DNA of 64,000 bases from a virus, in IMG/VR virus record IMGVR_UViG_3300012209_000005, positions 51,416 through 115,415 of that record, one strand, 5' to 3'. Below the pieces are notes generated by a model. The model was not told the DNA's origin and searched no databases. It was given only the letters and a program-made list of their open reading frames with translations. Position numbers and translations under genes: made by a program. Position 1 is the first letter of the stretch; each line of letters opens with the position of its first letter. Positions 24,501-32,605 of the stretch are shown one piece after another.

Positions 24501-25916
24501 CGTGTCCGGGCAGTCGCAGATGACCTGGATGACATGGTTGAAGATATCCTGGATGAAGCTCAGCAGGGGCTTGGTGGACGTGCGCGACTTGATGTTCCGC
24601 GTCTCCTGGCCCATGAACCGTATCCCCGACGCGGACGGGCCCTGCTGGGTGCCGCCCACGTTGGGGATGATGCCCAGCTCGATCGGCTGGATGTCGAAGG
24701 CCATCACTACCTGGTTCATCACCAGGTAGTCGAAAGAATCGCTCAGGTCCACCGGGCGCTGCGGGTCCACCTTGCTCCCCGGGGGCAGGACGATGACCTT
24801 CAGGTGGTAGGCCGGGTCGCCCGCCAGGGCATTCAGCGCGTTCTGGAGTTCCCCCACCTGCGTCGGCGTGATGTTATTGTCGCCAGGCGAGATATATACG
24901 GCCGGAACCGTGCCCTCAGTGAAGTAATCAAGCTGGAACTCCTGCTTCTGAAGTCCCGAGATGATCGGCAGAAGCGCTCTTTCAATCGGGGGGAATCCAT
25001 ACGGGGTCTCCCGTCGTGGCCAGTAAGGGGCGTAGAGCATGGTGTCGGCGCTGAACTGGTTGACCTGGGCGCCCTCAAGCCCCGCCTCCTCGATGTCAGT
25101 ACCCATCGCGATCGTCATGTAATCGCTGCGGGGCACCCCGTACAGGTACTGCTGGTACGCGGGGGCGGGAGGGGCCGGCTTGCCCCCGAAAACATCGATC
25201 AGGGGCCGCACGGTCGGTCCGGCTATCAAGCGGATGCTATCCAGGTTGCTGCCCAGGAGCCCCCGGCCGCCCATTCCCATCCGCGCGCCGTATTTCGGCC
25301 GGAAAATGATGCTCAGGGCGTCGAAGACGAAGATTTCCTCCAGCAGCGCGGCCAGGAAGGAGTCGAAATTCCAGAAATCCGGGTCAGGGCGGCGGAAAAA
25401 GCGGGTGAGCTGCTTCTTGCGCTCCCCGAAGTCCCGCATCGCGCCCTGGTCTTTCTGGTAGACCTTCGCGGCGTCGGTGGTGAGCGCGATATTCCAGTCC
25501 AGGCCCCGGATCTCCTCGATCCGCAGCTCGATGGCAGCCCGCGCCACAGAGTATTTTTCGGCGAGGACGCGGAGATTCTCGAAAGAGCTGAGCTTCAGCC
25601 CCTCCGTGCCCGGGGGGGTGGGCAGGTTCCAGCTGGGACGAGGCTCCCAGTACCGGGGGCCCGGGTACTGCCCGCCGAACGGGGGGTTGTTGACGGGGGT
25701 CGGCTGGATGGGCGCGGCGGGGGCGAACGCGCCGTCGGTGAAAACCTCGGCGGGACGGTCCAGGAAAGGACCGTAAGCAGCGTTATAGGAACCGCCCGCC
25801 ATCGCGTTTGCCATGGCGGGGCTGATCCTGCCCATGCCCGCGGCATTCGCCGGGGAGTAACGCCCCCCGGCCGGCAGGGCTTTCACGGCTGCCACGATCG
25901 CACCCGGACGCGCCAT
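21591..25916 (-). CDS. Portal-MuF-Nudix-ParB-like fusion protein
   Basis: 1441 residues with four parts. About 80-545 is a portal (YSVARAAIELRIEEIRGLDW, PVDLSDSFDYLVMNQVVMAF). About 558-690 is a Ser/Lys/Pro linker. About 820-940 is a MuF head-morphogenesis domain (VIARTEVARAMNAGVLQAYR, DERTCAACKG, HVQCRC). About 960-1100 is a Nudix hydrolase with GGMAHMGEPSFDAAVRETTE around residue 985-1010. After a Pro/Gly-rich linker, about 1300-1410 is a ParB/Srx-like module with FIVDGHHRALARK. Portal and MuF are often adjacent genes; here they are one chain with two extra catalytic-type domains that would be carried in the virion. Confidence 0.88.
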   Translation of the reverse strand: MARPGAIVAAVKALPAGGRYSPANAAGMGRISPAMANAMAGGSYNAAYGPFLDRPAEVFTDGAFAPAAPIQPTPVNNPPFGGQYPGPRYWEPRPSWNLPTPPGTEGLKLSSFENLRVLAEKYSVARAAIELRIEEIRGLDWNIALTTDAAKVYQKDQGAMRDFGERKKQLTRFFRRPDPDFWNFDSFLAALLEEIFVFDALSIIFRPKYGARMGMGGRGLLGSNLDSIRLIAGPTVRPLIDVFGGKPAPPAPAYQQYLYGVPRSDYMTIAMGTDIEEAGLEGAQVNQFSADTMLYAPYWPRRETPYGFPPIERALLPIISGLQKQEFQLDYFTEGTVPAVYISPGDNNITPTQVGELQNALNALAGDPAYHLKVIVLPPGSKVDPQRPVDLSDSFDYLVMNQVVMAFDIQPIELGIIPNVGGTQQGPSASGIRFMGQETRNIKSRTSTKPLLSFIQDIFNHVIQVICDCPDTQFQFEGMTDDEDKQAITQLGVDQLQNGISSVDEIRERLDLPPWGMKETSEPIVMTQQGPVPFSDAEKLMIMAMQGQQGSSSSSSSGGKKKSPSSSPKKPKARSSGGTTKPNGSHPAPKSPPRASPSTPAHAAAAGALQRPQRGKTGGSAGRSPQAGSRKRGEGRTPTQGRARNKAALSELESLKRFLRKDRDVIWSWQPRHIDTITLARIAEDLDAGTGVDVAVGREIGKVQVSAGLEYIKDTYGGEPPPQDGEKRYITGGEAPAEQQFPGWEHDLGLVGRYKEEISSAFADAEAQGREIRQKQAAGEYVTVGVLNSMISDSIASVFTPVLTPLYEKAWDLGYEGGAALASGGKADFTSAHDDYNREAWVTKETRHWVDQISRTGLGNSNARSEVIARTEVARAMNAGVLQAYRDRGVTHKHLLLAPDERTCAACKGAAAAGVIPLDAIYAGGDAPLHVQCRCVSAPAGVTAEPPQAHIRKQEDPSRVCFLMITGQDADGRTRYLLQKRTDNTWGLPGGMAHMGEPSFDAAVRETTEEIGDIPPVTPKVAHERYDEDRSCFIYVCEAGRVFPVKMNGKTPDETMGTGWFTYKEVGKLKLHPPFREQWDAIDFKDIAKLQNIRTENGEWLRADDNSAAGGGSRWPYPSPAASNGYPSNKPPGGGQADGEMGATEPPHWPVGDDRSDEEEARIYPRGSDDEDYPKKRPGKGTPARRLPDGDPDGMYPQGGTTGDPGVGAQSVPGGNKKGAPHPVVGVRPPMAGRPGAGHPEAPRPADPAEATGHDVPGEGNFIVDLPSPKKVKGFPSHPADAGGPSDYHDPNPVDAEHVYVQMAKNFPPEAIAWIRRARWTGPVFIPWNRVDTDDIDKWAASHQPEKTKEFEAQIKAHSGHVAPSVLVQEPTSSKAFIVDGHHRALARKNLGQDVLGYVGYIDEKDREAAEQTHTHQVHSGSSPENKMVSENSASPKQEAR

Positions 25917-25922
25917 AATGTC

Positions 25923-26261
25923 CTAACTGATCGTGAGCTGCCCGACGATATCCGCCGGGATCTCCGGGCTGTCGGTGATCTTCAGCCAGATGGTGTAGGT
26001 CCCCGGGATCAGGGCGATAGCCCCCCCGGGGCCCACCAGGCATTTCGCCCGGTACGGGTAGATGGGGTCGACCGCGCTGTAGTTATCCCACGAGCTGGCC
26101 TGCCAGTCCGAGGACTGCGGGACCTGGGTGGGGGTGGGCATGAAAGCCATCTGCACAGTGCCGGCGGTCGGGTTATAGGAGACGCCCAGCTTCTCGGCAG
26201 CCACGGGGATCAGGACATACTTCAGCGCCAGCCGGGTCTGGCTGATTACCGAAAGTCCCAT
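25923..26261 (-). CDS. Beta-sandwich structural protein
   Basis: 112 residues ending in an Ig-like strand pattern (IPGTYTIWLKITDSPEIPAD). ATG start right after the long repeat protein and 7 nt before the portal start. Probably a small virion component linked to the repeat protein; not assigned to a family. Confidence 0.55.
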   Translation of the reverse strand: MGLSVISQTRLALKYVLIPVAAEKLGVSYNPTAGTVQMAFMPTPTQVPQSSDWQASSWDNYSAVDPIYPYRAKCLVGPGGAIALIPGTYTIWLKITDSPEIPADIVGQLTIS

Positions 26262-29200
26262 TTACCTCGCCCATTCGCTTGACGGCACCCCGTACTCCCA
26301 CCGCTGCTCCGGGTCCGCGTAACCCCAGCGCCCGTCGTCAGTCCCGTACTTCCACTGCCCTCCCGGGCTGCCCTCCGCCCACTGGTGGTGCGGCACCCCG
26401 GTCCTGGTCGCCAGTGCCCCGGCTGTCTCAGCGGGAGCCTGGAAGGGGACCAGCTGGATGATCATCCCCCGGCGGGCCTTGTCCGCCCGGGTGAAGTTCA
26501 CCCTCCGTGTCGTCTTGAACTCCGGGGGGTAAGCCGGGATGACCGCGGTCTTCGGGATGCCGGTGAACTTCCCGCGTCGCGGCGGGGACAGTTTCGGACG
26601 GCGCGGCGACAGCCAGCCCGGGACCGCGGGCGGCGCGGGGAAGGCGATGACGCTGAAATACTGCCCGTGGCTTTCGCGGACCAGGCTCCGCTTATCCTGG
26701 CGCGTGAACTGCGGCAGGCCCGGGTTCGCGGACAGGCTGAACTGCCCGGGGTTGAAGAACCTGCCCTGGCTCCGGCGCAGCGTCAGCCGCTTCGGCTGCG
26801 CCTGCCGGGTGAACCCCGGGTAGGCGTTCCCGTTAAGGCTGAACTGCCCCGGGCTGGAGAACTTCCCGCGCGGGTACCGGACGACCCTGCGGGAATCCTG
26901 CCGGGTGAACGAGGGGTAGGCGTTCCCGTCCAGGTTGAACTGCCCCGGGGTGAAGAACCTGCCCCTCGGCGGGCGGATGATCCTCCTGCTGTCCTGCCGG
27001 GTGAACAGCGGGAAGGTAACGCCCTGGTTGCCCTGCCCCCATGCCTGCCCGGGGAACTTCCCCTGGCTGCGGCGCAGGGTAACCCGGGAAAGCCCCGCCT
27101 GCCGCAGGTACAGCGGGAACTGGACCGGAGTCCCCCCGGGCGGCGGGGGCGCCTCGGCGAAGAAGAACCTGCCCCTCGGAGCGCGCAGCGTGAACCGCGA
27201 CGCGTTCCCGGACTGCCGGGTAAACAGCGGGAAGGCGGCACCCTGGTTCCCCTGCCCGAGACCCGGGACGCCGAACCGCCCGTGCGGGATACGTGCCGGG
27301 ACTGCCCGTTCCTGCCGCGTGATAAACTGCGGCGGCGGGATAACCTTCCCTGCGACCGGGACCCCGAAGACCCTGCCGCGCGGGTTCCGCAGCGTCAGCC
27401 TGGACGCGACCCCCGCCTGGCGCTCGTACAGCGGGAAGACTATGCCCTGGTTACCCTGCCCCAGCCCGGGGAACTGGTAGCGCCCCCGCGAGATGCGCAG
27501 CGAGATCGCGCGCACCTGGCGGCCGGCGAACTGGGGCGGGGGAACGACCTTCCCGGCAGCGGGAGTCCCGAAGAACCTGCCCCGCGGGCTGCGCACCGTG
27601 AACCGGGACGCATTCCCGGACTGCCGCTCGTACAGGGGGAGCCGGGTACCGGTGTTCCCCTGTCCCCACTCCTGGCCGAAGAATATCCCGCGGGTCCTGC
27701 GGGCGGCGGCGATGAGCCGCTGCGTCCCCTGCGCCTGCCGGGCGTACAGGGGGAACTGGATCCCCTGGTTGCCCTGGCCCCAGCCTGGACTGAGCCAGTG
27801 CCCCCGGGAGATGCGCGGGGCCCACCTGGGCGCGGAGCCCGCGATGCGGGTGAACGAGGGGAACGCCTGGTTGACCAAGCCGAACTGGCCGGGACTGAAG
27901 TACTGCCCTTCGCTGCGCCGCAGGGTCAGGCGCTTCGACTGGGCCTGCCTGGCGTACAGCGGGAAGGCGGTTCCCTGGTTACCCTGTCCGAAGCCGGGAA
28001 CCTGGTAGCGCCCGCGTGCGACCCGCACGGGCGGGACCGCGCGCAGCCGGCTGGCGAACTGGGGCGGCGGGGCAGTCGCCACGACAGCCGGGACACCGGA
28101 GAACCTGCCCCTGGGGTTCCGCAGCGCCTGCCGGGAAGACTGTGCCTGGCGGGTGAACAGCGGGAAGGCTACGCCCTGGTTGCCCTGCCCCAGCCCCCAG
28201 CCGAAGAACCGCCCCTGGGACTGCGACCAGCGCAGCATCAGCCGCTGAGCCGAGGTTCCCGGGCGCAGGAACGCCGGGACCGCGGGAACCGCGGCGACCG
28301 TGGTAAAGGAGACGGTCAGCGTCCCCGCCGGGTGCGCCGAACCCAGCGTCCACGTGACGCTGTAGGACGCGGGCGGCGCGCCAGCGCGGACCGCACCCCG
28401 GCCGGAACCCGCTATCCCGTCATCGAAGTCGGAGAGCGCGGTGAACCCGGCGGTCGCCGTGACCCCGGTCGCCTGAGCGTAGTGAACCGCCGCGACAACC
28501 AGGTCCGCCGGGCCCGTCGTCGCGATAGACGGGGTGGCGATCGTCGTCGAGCTGGCCGCGGCGGACCCGTCGGGGCTGGCCGAGTCCAGTCCCAGGTACG
28601 CCGGGGGGCTCTTGTACTCCTGGATGTTCCAGGCCCAGGTCTGGGACGTGCCGCTGTTGCCCTGCACCCACACGACGGACGCGGCATTCAGCGCGTACCA
28701 GCATTCGACCCGGGTGTTGCTCTGCCCGGATACGGCCCCGCGAGTGGCGAGCCGCCAGGTGTTGCCCGCGGAGTCGGTGACCGACGTCAGCGCCCCGGTG
28801 GCCAGCCCCCCGGAGCGGGTGAAAATCCCGACGAGCAGGGAGCCCTGCCCGGTGGTGATGGTGATCTGCGGCGTGTTATTCGCCGCCGCGGCCGACCCCG
28901 TGACCTGCAGGATCGTCAGGAAGCCGGGGAAGAACCTGCCCTGGCTGCGGCGCAGGGTGAGGTGCTGCGACCCGGAGGAGGACTGGCGGGCGAACGGCGG
29001 CGGGAACCCCGGGACAACCGGGGTGACCGGGGCGGTGAACTTCCCCTGGCCGCGGCGCAGGGTGGGCCTGGGCTGGGCCTGGCGGAGGTACAGGGGGAAC
29101 CGGGTTCCCTGGTTACCCTGTCCCCACGCCTGGTTGAAAAACTGCCCGCGCGCCGGGCGGACGGTACGCAGGCTCAGCCGCCGCGACTGTGCCTGCTGCG

Positions 29201-30746
29201 CGAACAGCGGAAACGCGGTGCCCTGGTTGCCCTGGCCCCACGCCTGGAAAACCCTGCCACGCGGCGGAGTGCGCAGCGCGAGCCGGGAGGGGGCGCCGCG
29301 CTGGATGAACGCGGGAACCCCGGTGACGGCGGCAGGCGCGGGACCCGCGTCCGCCCGCCACGGCGGCCACGGCGCGAACGGGGTCCCCCCGGGCATCCCC
29401 GGACCCCGGGCCGGGGCGGACCACGGGGCGTGGAGGTCCGCCCCGGCGCTGTCCCCGGCGATGCTCCCGGCCAGCTTGAACGCGACGAAAACCGTGGCCC
29501 AGGCAGTGGCAACCCCGGCGCCGGTGATCGCAGAACTCGCCGTCTCCGCGGCCCCGGTGCTGCTGCCGTATGACGGCACGCAGTTGAAGATGACCGTGGC
29601 GTTTCTCGCGTTGGCGTCCCGCGTATACGTCGTGCTGCCGGTCGGGGCGGCCCAGGTGAGCGTGGAATTCTCGGAGTCACCGCCGACCGCGACCAGGTAT
29701 TCGCCCGCCGCCGTGGTCGAGTACGCGCCGCAGGCGATGGGGCCGTTCGCGGAAATGCTCCCCGTGCTGGTCACGGCGGTGCCGTCGGCCATCGCGGTCG
29801 TGTTGCCGGCGAGCAGCCCGGAGACTTCCTGGATGACGAACCCGAACGACTGGTTACCGCCGGCCTGCGTAGCCGTGAGAGTCGGCTTAGTGCCGACATC
29901 AGCGGCGGGCGTGTCCATCGCCCAGACGCTCAGCTCGCCGCTCGCGGCGGCGTTATTCAAGAACGCCGACCCGATCTTCGTCATCGCGTTGAGCGCGGCG
30001 TCCTTGACCGCCGTAACCTGCGGGTTACCGCCGCCCCCGGTGGTGATGAACGCGATCAGCTTACTGCCGGACACCACGTTGTTCGGGTACGTGACAGCGG
30101 CGGCACCCGGGTCAAGGCCAGTGCTGGCCGACTGCAGAACCCGCCAGGCCGGCCCGACCAGCACCATGATGCCGAAGGCCTGGCCGGTGTCACCCCACAC
30201 CGGGGCAGTCGCGGTACCCGCGGCGCAGCTCAGGTTGTACGCCCGGCCGTTGCCGGCGCCGTCGCCCTGCGCGGTGTAAACATACCCGCTGGTGGACCCG
30301 GCGGTAGCCGCGCCGACGTCAAGCGCGTACCCCCAGTAAAGCTCCCCGGAGGTCGCCGGGGTCAGCGACGCCCAGGTGGTGTTGCCGAGAGTAGTGTCGA
30401 TGTGCCCCTGCACGTCGAGCACCGGGGTCCCGGTGGTGGAGGAAAACTCCTGCCCGGCGATACTCTGCCCGGAGACCGTGCCCGCGCCGAATGTCGCGGT
30501 CACCGTGGCCGTGCTCGTGGAGGTGACCGTCCCGAGGAACACCTGGGCGGTAAAAAGGTTCGCGGTGCCCGCGAACGACGTCCCCAGCAGCGACCAGGTG
30601 ACATTCGTGCTGGCCAGCGACGTGCATACCGCCGAAGCCTGGTTGATGACACTGCACAGGATGAAGTTGCCCACCCCGCCGGGGGTCAGCGAGATCGTCG
30701 AGGCACCCTGCTCCCCGAACCCGGTCCCGACCGCGGTGAAGGTCAC
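26262..30746 (-). CDS. Giant repeat-containing virion protein
   Basis: 1494 residues. Residues about 1-430 and 645-830 are Ser/Thr/Gly-rich beta domains (VTDSAGNTWRLATRG type). The rest is about 20 degenerate repeats of roughly 25-45 residues built on WGQGNQGTAFPLFxRQA followed by a RLTLRxxRGRFF stretch. The C-terminus changes to W/Y/G repeats (GGQWKYGTDDGRWGYADPE). GTG start with GGGAGGAGG. No Cys and strongly basic repeats. Probably a fibre, whisker or spike-like surface protein; no known repeat family recognised. Confidence 0.7.
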   Translation of the reverse strand: MTFTAVGTGFGEQGASTISLTPGGVGNFILCSVINQASAVCTSLASTNVTWSLLGTSFAGTANLFTAQVFLGTVTSTSTATVTATFGAGTVSGQSIAGQEFSSTTGTPVLDVQGHIDTTLGNTTWASLTPATSGELYWGYALDVGAATAGSTSGYVYTAQGDGAGNGRAYNLSCAAGTATAPVWGDTGQAFGIMVLVGPAWRVLQSASTGLDPGAAAVTYPNNVVSGSKLIAFITTGGGGNPQVTAVKDAALNAMTKIGSAFLNNAAASGELSVWAMDTPAADVGTKPTLTATQAGGNQSFGFVIQEVSGLLAGNTTAMADGTAVTSTGSISANGPIACGAYSTTAAGEYLVAVGGDSENSTLTWAAPTGSTTYTRDANARNATVIFNCVPSYGSSTGAAETASSAITGAGVATAWATVFVAFKLAGSIAGDSAGADLHAPWSAPARGPGMPGGTPFAPWPPWRADAGPAPAAVTGVPAFIQRGAPSRLALRTPPRGRVFQAWGQGNQGTAFPLFAQQAQSRRLSLRTVRPARGQFFNQAWGQGNQGTRFPLYLRQAQPRPTLRRGQGKFTAPVTPVVPGFPPPFARQSSSGSQHLTLRRSQGRFFPGFLTILQVTGSAAAANNTPQITITTGQGSLLVGIFTRSGGLATGALTSVTDSAGNTWRLATRGAVSGQSNTRVECWYALNAASVVWVQGNSGTSQTWAWNIQEYKSPPAYLGLDSASPDGSAAASSTTIATPSIATTGPADLVVAAVHYAQATGVTATAGFTALSDFDDGIAGSGRGAVRAGAPPASYSVTWTLGSAHPAGTLTVSFTTVAAVPAVPAFLRPGTSAQRLMLRWSQSQGRFFGWGLGQGNQGVAFPLFTRQAQSSRQALRNPRGRFSGVPAVVATAPPPQFASRLRAVPPVRVARGRYQVPGFGQGNQGTAFPLYARQAQSKRLTLRRSEGQYFSPGQFGLVNQAFPSFTRIAGSAPRWAPRISRGHWLSPGWGQGNQGIQFPLYARQAQGTQRLIAAARRTRGIFFGQEWGQGNTGTRLPLYERQSGNASRFTVRSPRGRFFGTPAAGKVVPPPQFAGRQVRAISLRISRGRYQFPGLGQGNQGIVFPLYERQAGVASRLTLRNPRGRVFGVPVAGKVIPPPQFITRQERAVPARIPHGRFGVPGLGQGNQGAAFPLFTRQSGNASRFTLRAPRGRFFFAEAPPPPGGTPVQFPLYLRQAGLSRVTLRRSQGKFPGQAWGQGNQGVTFPLFTRQDSRRIIRPPRGRFFTPGQFNLDGNAYPSFTRQDSRRVVRYPRGKFSSPGQFSLNGNAYPGFTRQAQPKRLTLRRSQGRFFNPGQFSLSANPGLPQFTRQDKRSLVRESHGQYFSVIAFPAPPAVPGWLSPRRPKLSPPRRGKFTGIPKTAVIPAYPPEFKTTRRVNFTRADKARRGMIIQLVPFQAPAETAGALATRTGVPHHQWAEGSPGGQWKYGTDDGRWGYADPEQRWEYGVPSSEWAR
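26660..29290 (-). repeat. Degenerate repeat array within the giant virion gene
   Basis: About 20 coding repeats, interrupted by a unique beta domain at about 28270-28920. The DNA phrase CCCTGGTTGCCCTG (reading GQGNQG on the minus strand) recurs with small changes about every 100-250 nt, for example near 27023, 27242, 27445, 27650, 27768, 27980, 28178, 29110 and 29221. Confidence 0.8.
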
Positions 30747-30774
30747 CGGGACCTCCTCCCGTTACGGACAGGGC

Positions 30775-31335
30775 TCAGCCCAGGATCTCCACACTCAGGC
30801 TGTAGCAGGTCAGGGTGGGCGCCCCGGTGGTCGCCGACCAGGCAGCCCCCACCGTGACCACCTTGGCCAGGCTGGTGTCGATGGTCACCGTCCGCGCAGC
30901 CGCGGTCTGCGGGATCGGGTACACGGTCTGCGCGGTGGCCAGGCCCGTGGTCGCGCCCGGGAGGTGGATGAGCCCGGAGCCCTTGATCGTCCCGGCGGTG
31001 CCGGTGGTGCGGATCTCCCCCTCGTATTCCATCCACCACGGGACCGCGGTCTCCGAGACCACGACGGCGAGCGCCGCGCCGGCGGCGATGGCAGCCCCGG
31101 CGATCCCCCCGTAGTAGAACCCGAGGGTGAGGGTGTCGGCGGTGGAGCCGATGGTCAGCTCACCGCGGGCGCGCAGGCGGAGCACGCTGCCCTGCTCCAG
31201 CATCCCGGCGGGGATCGTCTTCCCGAGGAAGAGGACGTTGGAGGTGGCGTCGGTGAGGGTGGCGGCGGTGACCGGGGTGCCGTCAGCGGCGGTGAGGGGC
31301 CCGACCGGGGCGGACCAGTAGGTGCGCGCAGCCAC
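30775..31335 (-). CDS. Beta-rich virion protein
   Basis: 186 residues, few charges; VLRLRARGELTIGSTADTLT, FYYGGIAGAAIAAGAAL and WMEYEGEIRTTG fit a beta-sandwich surface protein. The family pattern (long-chain SVLRLRARGEL...GFYYGG) is seen in phage head-operon hypothetical proteins. GTG start in AAGGAGCCCATGTGG, a start-associated sequence. Lies between another beta protein and the giant repeat protein. Confidence 0.6.
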   Translation of the reverse strand: MAARTYWSAPVGPLTAADGTPVTAATLTDATSNVLFLGKTIPAGMLEQGSVLRLRARGELTIGSTADTLTLGFYYGGIAGAAIAAGAALAVVVSETAVPWWMEYEGEIRTTGTAGTIKGSGLIHLPGATTGLATAQTVYPIPQTAAARTVTIDTSLAKVVTVGAAWSATTGAPTLTCYSLSVEILG

Positions 31336-31367
31336 ATGGGCTCCTTAGATCGAGTTGAAGTAGGCCG

Positions 31368-31871
31368 TCACTCCTCGATCTCGAACGAGACCACGTAGAG
31401 GTGCGCGCTCGGGAGCGCGTTGCCGATGTTGAAGAACGCGATCCCGTTCCCGGACGCCCCGGAGACGTACAGCTCCTCCAGCAGCTCCCACGGCAGGTCC
31501 ACCCCGGACTGGGTGTTGAAGGAGACCTCGAAGGAGTAGTTCGCCAGCGCGGTGCCCGCGAGAGTCGGGGTGGTAGACCACGCCGAGTCCAGTGCCACCG
31601 AGGTGGCGAAGCTGTTCGGGTCCAGCTTGTTCAGCGCCGCCGTGGTCGTCTGGGTGCCTCTCACGCTGCACCGGATCGCGGCGACGGACACCTGCTGCGA
31701 GGTGGGCGCGCCGGTGCCGGCGCGGACCCCGAGAGTGAGCCGCCTGACCTTGAACGAGGAGCCCGCGGTCAGGACAAGCGCCGCGAACAGGCCGCCGGTC
31801 GTGGCGGATGCCGAGTTGATACCGGTACCGAGAGCAGCCGCGCTTTCCACGACTCCGTTAAAACGTGCCAC
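31368..31871 (-). CDS. Beta-rich virion protein, first gene after a late promoter
   Basis: 167 residues from GTG 31871, carried by the leader GGAGGCGTGTGGC. SFKVRRLTLGVRAGTGAPTS, NYSFEVSFNTQSGVDLPWEL and GIAFFNIGNALPSAHLYVVS are jelly-roll-like strands. A promoter (31945-31974) and an intrinsic terminator (31897-31921) lie just upstream, mirroring the protease gene. Probably decoration or fibre protein. Confidence 0.6.
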   Translation of the reverse strand: MARFNGVVESAAALGTGINSASATTGGLFAALVLTAGSSFKVRRLTLGVRAGTGAPTSQQVSVAAIRCSVRGTQTTTAALNKLDPNSFATSVALDSAWSTTPTLAGTALANYSFEVSFNTQSGVDLPWELLEELYVSGASGNGIAFFNIGNALPSAHLYVVSFEIEE

Positions 31872-32169
31872 ACGCCTCCATGACGTTGTTTCCGGGCATA
31901 AAAAAAGCCCCATTCCGGGGCATGGGCATAAAGATCCAGTTCCCACTATATATGAGACTGGAACTGCAGCGCAATAATAACGGCTTGTTCTGCTGTGCCG
32001 CGATACTCGCGTTGATCATCGAGGACGTGACGCGGATCATCCATTCCATCGCCTGCGCCTCGGTGAACCCGGCGAGAACAGCCGCCTCGAACATCCTGCG
32101 GGCATTTTTCGCCATCGGGAAGAAGTCATCCTCGTCACCGCTGAACGGGTCCTGGGGTAGTCCGTCCAT
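31858..32169 (-). CDS. Small protein downstream of terminase; frame crosses promoter and terminator
   Basis: 103 residues. The N-terminal 60 residues (MFEAAVLAGFTEAQAMEWMI) look real and helical. The remaining part runs through the promoter, terminator and start of the next gene and ends MEACGTF, the same MEACG phrase created at 19920-19935 by the shared leader. The last third may be fortuitous. Function unknown. Confidence 0.5.
   Translation of the reverse strand: MDGLPQDPFSGDEDDFFPMAKNARRMFEAAVLAGFTEAQAMEWMIRVTSSMINASIAAQQNKPLLLRCSSSLIYSGNWIFMPMPRNGAFFMPGNNVMEACGTF
31897..31921 (-). terminator. Intrinsic terminator between promoter and structural gene
   Basis: Minus strand GCCCCGGAATGGGGC followed by TTTTTT: a 5-bp GC stem, 5-nt loop and T-run. 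It lies about 20 nt after the expected start of transcripts from 31945-31974 and 26 nt before the GTG of the next gene, so it looks like an attenuator. Confidence 0.8.
31945..31974 (-). promoter_or_regulatory. Late-region promoter
   Basis: Minus strand TTGCGC, 18-nt spacer, TATAGT (with TATATA just before). Same layout as the promoter at 20001-20029: promoter, short leader with terminator, GGAGGCGT, GTG. Confidence 0.65.
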
Positions 32170-32172
32170 TAC

Positions 32173-32409
32173 TTACTCCTCATCGAAAACATCCTCGGGA
32201 TAGATGGTCTCCGAGTCGTCATAGGCCTGGTCAGGCCAGTATTCCACCTTGACGCGGGTCCCGGCCCCCGGGCCCTGGCCCAGCCACTCCTGCAATTTCA
32301 CCCGCGGGCAGGCGCGCAGATGGTAACCCCCGCAGTCGTAACATGCGCTGTCGGGGCGCTCGGGGAAAACAGCGCGAAGATCCCTCTTCTCCTCAGCGGT
32401 CAGTTTCAC
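32173..32409 (-). CDS. Small zinc-knuckle protein near terminase
   Basis: 78 residues. ACYDCGGYHLRACPRVK is a CxxC-x6-C Cys/His cluster; the C-terminus is very acidic (DDSETIYPEDVFDEE). ATG at 32409, overlapping the upstream gene by 17 nt. Function unknown. Confidence 0.6.
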   Translation of the reverse strand: MKLTAEEKRDLRAVFPERPDSACYDCGGYHLRACPRVKLQEWLGQGPGAGTRVKVEYWPDQAYDDSETIYPEDVFDEE

Positions 32410-32605
32410 CGGTCTTCTCGAACTCCTTCCAGGGTATGCAGAACGCGTCGTCGTAATGCCGGCCGTTATGCCCTTTCCTCAGCGTGCAGATCAGCCACGT
32501 CCCGCCCCCGTCGAGGAACGCGCGCACCCTCCTGCCGCAAAGGGTCTGCCCAATGGGGTCAGAGCTTTCGCCCGGCGAACCAGTTTTTCTTTCCGGAGTA
32601 CTCAT
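32393..32605 (-). CDS. Small protein overlapping the terminase end
   Basis: 70 residues; CGRRVRAFLDGGGTWLICTLRKGHNGRHY resembles short actinophage proteins with a Cys/His knuckle (split here: LICTLRKGHNGRH). ATG with GGGAG upstream; overlaps terminase by 47 nt. Function unknown. Confidence 0.6.
   Translation of the reverse strand: MSTPERKTGSPGESSDPIGQTLCGRRVRAFLDGGGTWLICTLRKGHNGRHYDDAFCIPWKEFEKTGETDR

Noticed and set aside
26660-29290. CRISPR-like regular repeats
   Set aside because: Repeats are coding, vary in length and sequence, and stay in one open frame.
26385-29573. Long plus-strand frame opposite the giant repeat gene
   Set aside because: Repeat-derived antisense; the minus strand has a good start and sensible repeats.
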